DNA of 16,514 bases. It comes from Candidatus Kuenenbacteria bacterium CG08_land_8_20_14_0_20_37_23 (lineage in GTDB: Bacteria > Patescibacteriota > Patescibacteriia > UBA2196 > GWA2-42-15). The stretch covers positions 1 to 16,514 of the forward strand of contig PEXX01000024.1 in NCBI GenBank assembly GCA_002778965.1. The letters are read 5' to 3'. The translations under genes and the position numbers were made by a program. The notes beneath the pieces are model-generated. The model searched no databases and was not told the origin of the DNA. It saw nothing but the letters and a program-made list of their open reading frames with translations. Positions 14,611 to 16,514 of this stretch are shown here, in pieces (position 1 is the stretch's first letter; the number at the start of each line of letters is the position of its first letter).

Positions 14611-15153
14611 ATGAAGAACCAAGAATATAAAAATTTTAACACATTTCGTTTTTTTGAGGAGAATTATGGCAGGCAGAATAATGATGGCATAAGCGGGCTT
14701 GCCATGCCGGAATATAAAGAAAATAATTATTTCATTTTCAAACTGGCGGTTTTTTTGGTTATGGCTGGGTTGTTTGGCTTTGGGCTCATGCCGATACTGA
14801 CCTATGTTTTGAAAACGCCATATCCTCTCGTGGTAATGGCGCAAGACGTACAGCGGCTTGATTTGCGGAAAAACGATTTGATTTTTGTTAGGGGCGTGGT
14901 TAGCGCGAAAGACATCAAACCGAGCGATGTCGTTGTATATAACGCAGATATAGATGACAGCGGAATGCGAGTTTTGTCGGTCGGTCGCGTTACTGGCAGA
15001 AATGACGGCGGCTTGTCAGTTGAAATTCAGGGCGATGCCGCATCTGTCAAGGAAGCGGCTTACCGTCAAGTTGTTGGCAAGGCGATTGGGAGAGAAACCG
15101 TATTTAGATTGCCATGGATAGGAGTGTTTGGGGGGTTGTTTAAGAAATTATAA
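14611..15153 (+). CDS. Signal-peptidase-like (S26B/SipW-type) protein, apparently lacking catalytic Ser and His
   Basis: A 180-residue protein with a polar N-terminal ~40 residues, one TM helix (~41-66), and a C-terminal domain that follows the order of SipW/ER-type signal peptidases. That domain shows YPLVVMAQDV then LDLRKNDLIFVRGV (like SGSM-x-P-x-hydrophobic-x-GDLV), then IKPSDVVVYN, VGRVTGRNDGGLSVEIQGDA and VVGKAIGRETVFRLPWIG (like the VVGK...IPYIG end). Where active enzymes carry the nucleophile serine (SGSM), this protein has M-A-Q-D (76-79). Where they have the catalytic His of the xHRV motif, it has G125 (VGRV). The Asp of GD (D142) is kept. It therefore looks catalytically inactive. 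An alternative is a diverged domain that never was a protease. It sits one base before glyS and is probably co-transcribed with it. Confidence 0.6.
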   Translation: MKNQEYKNFNTFRFFEENYGRQNNDGISGLAMPEYKENNYFIFKLAVFLVMAGLFGFGLMPILTYVLKTPYPLVVMAQDVQRLDLRKNDLIFVRGVVSAKDIKPSDVVVYNADIDDSGMRVLSVGRVTGRNDGGLSVEIQGDAASVKEAAYRQVVGKAIGRETVFRLPWIGVFGGLFKKL

Positions 15154-15154
15154 T

Positions 15155-16514
15155 ATGCCGAAAGAGGAAATAGCAAATTTGATGGACAAAATAGAGTCTC
15201 TTGCCAAGAGGCGCGGTTTTGTTTTCCAATCATCAGAAATTTATGGAGGTTTCGGTTCCTGTTACGATTATGGTCCGCTTGGAGTGGAATTTTCCAACAA
15301 TATCAAAAAAGCATGGTGGAAATCAATGGTGCAAACAAGGACAGACGTTGAAGGCATTGATGGGTCGATTATTATGCATCCGAAAGTTTGGCATGCGTCT
15401 GGGCACGTGGAGAGCTTTACCGATCCTTTGGTTGATTGTAAAAAATGCAGAAAAAGATTCCGTGCAGATCATTTGCTTGAAAATATCGGCACTAGACCCG
15501 ATTTGGACGGCCGTCGCGAGCCGCCGCATGATGTTTCGTCCGTAACGTGTCCTGAATGCGGCGGAGGATTGACCGCGCCGCGCAATTTTAATTTATTGAT
15601 GAAAACTTATATCGGCGCGGTTGAAGACAAAACTTCCGAAGCGTATCTGCGCGGTGAAACTTGCCAGGGGATATATGTTAATTTTAAAAACGTATTGGAC
15701 GCCACAAGACAAAAAATTCCTTTTGGCATAGCTCAAATCGGCAAGGCTTTCCGCAATGAAATTACGCCTGGCAATTTCATCTTCCGCACGCGCGAATTTG
15801 AGCAGATGGAAATGCAGTATTTTGTCAATCCCAAAAAAGCCGACAAATATTTCGCATATTGGCGAGAGCAAAGGATGGGGTGGTATAAAAATTTTGGCAT
15901 GCGAGATAATTTTTTGCGTTGGAGAGAGCATGCTGAAAATGAAAGAGCCCATTATGCCAGGGTTGCTTGGGATATTGAATTTAATTCGCCCTTTGGCGGA
16001 TGGAAAGAGCTGGCTGGAGTGCATAATCGCGGGGATTGGGATTTAAGCCGGCACGAAAAATTTTCTGGAGTTGATCTGAATTATCGCGACTCGGAGACTA
16101 ATGAGAAATACCATCCGTATGTCGTTGAAACATCTGACGGAGTTGGGCGCGCAATGCTAGCTTTTTTAATCAATGCTTACGACGAAGTTAAGACCCGTTC
16201 CGGCGAAAGTAATACAAAGCACGATCTGGAAGTGGTATTACGTTTGCATAAGGACTTAGCTCCTGTGAAAATAGCCGTGCTTCCACTTTCTAGGAAAGAA
16301 AAATTGATTGCGCTTGCCCAAAGTGTTTGGAAGAAATTAAGCGCTCTATATATGACGCATTATGATGATACTGGTTCAATCGGCAAACGTTATCGCAGGC
16401 AAGACGAGATCGGGACACCGTATTGCTTGACAATTGATTTTAAATCGTTTGATGACGGTAAAGTAACTGTGCGCGATCGCGATACAATGGCGCAAGACAG
16501 GGTTGCCGCGGCTG
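15155..16514 (+). CDS. glyS: Glycyl-tRNA synthetase (single-chain class II type), 3' end beyond window
   Basis: This enzyme charges tRNA-Gly with glycine. The frame is open for 453 codons from the ATG at 15155 to the right edge, so the C-terminus is missing, probably only a small part. It is the dimeric, eukaryote/archaeal-like form, not the alpha2-beta2 bacterial GlyQ/GlyS type. Visible parts are the N-terminal FQSSEIYGGFGSCYDYGPLG (24-43), motif 1 region WWKSMV, two zinc-knuckle pairs (C95/C98 and C132/C135), motif 2 FRNEITP...FRTREFEQMEM (199-220), the glycine-site HYARVAWDIEF segment, motif 3 GVGRAMLAFL and the start of the anticodon-binding domain (LAPVKIAVLPLS). It begins one base after the stop of the preceding gene, with no Shine-Dalgarno, so it is probably translated through coupling or re-initiation. 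Confidence 0.95.
   Translation, partial: MPKEEIANLMDKIESLAKRRGFVFQSSEIYGGFGSCYDYGPLGVEFSNNIKKAWWKSMVQTRTDVEGIDGSIIMHPKVWHASGHVESFTDPLVDCKKCRKRFRADHLLENIGTRPDLDGRREPPHDVSSVTCPECGGGLTAPRNFNLLMKTYIGAVEDKTSEAYLRGETCQGIYVNFKNVLDATRQKIPFGIAQIGKAFRNEITPGNFIFRTREFEQMEMQYFVNPKKADKYFAYWREQRMGWYKNFGMRDNFLRWREHAENERAHYARVAWDIEFNSPFGGWKELAGVHNRGDWDLSRHEKFSGVDLNYRDSETNEKYHPYVVETSDGVGRAMLAFLINAYDEVKTRSGESNTKHDLEVVLRLHKDLAPVKIAVLPLSRKEKLIALAQSVWKKLSALYMTHYDDTGSIGKRYRRQDEIGTPYCLTIDFKSFDDGKVTVRDRDTMAQDRVAAA

Noticed and set aside
15593..16024. 143-codon minus-strand frame opposite glyS
   Set aside because: Antisense to the class II synthetase motif 2 region, which is strongly supported.

Overview
The window looks like a chromosomal segment from an uncultivated, fermentative bacterium, most likely of the Candidate Phyla Radiation (Patescibacteria). 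This rests on several signs: AT-rich DNA, very short intergenic gaps, almost no recognisable Shine-Dalgarno sequences, small lineage-specific proteins, loop insertions in several core enzymes (Ndk, HydA, Pgk, enolase), and a [FeFe] hydrogenase beside lower-glycolysis genes. The standard code is used: prfB (release factor 2) is present, and TGA ends real genes such as enolase. That excludes the TGA=glycine lineages (Absconditabacteria and Gracilibacteria). The lineage call is an inference.

Left part (1-1319, minus strand): three tightly linked genes of unknown function. They encode a small acidic helical protein (DUF5663-like), a small C-terminally anchored protein, and a long, polar, coiled-coil protein that runs off the left edge and carries a fresh 63-bp tandem duplication. 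Positions 1320-1777 form the only long gene-free stretch. It lies between divergent gene groups and holds a decayed MORN-repeat-like reading frame on the minus strand, one perfect DnaA-box 9-mer, and a TATAAT-rich promoter region for the plus-strand genes.

Middle part (1778-6528, plus strand): a small membrane protein, prfB, and ComEC divided between two adjacent genes (membrane channel, then a membrane-anchored metallo-beta-lactamase-fold protein). Next comes nucleoside-diphosphate kinase with an enlarged loop, preceded by a good sigma70-type promoter and followed by a probable intrinsic terminator.

Right part (6634-14530, plus strand): a compact energy-metabolism cluster. It holds a minimal NuoF-like flavoprotein, a multi-cluster [FeFe] hydrogenase HydA, a six-TM protein resembling an ECF-transporter S component, phosphoglycerate kinase, enolase and cofactor-independent phosphoglycerate mutase. 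Together they suggest sugar fermentation in which NADH made during glycolysis is reoxidised by making H2. No NuoE-like third subunit and no hydrogenase maturases (HydE, HydF, HydG) are visible here.

Right edge (14611-16514): a membrane-anchored signal-peptidase-like protein that has lost its expected catalytic Ser and His, then glycyl-tRNA synthetase, which is open at the window end. No tRNA, rRNA, CRISPR array or insertion sequence was seen.
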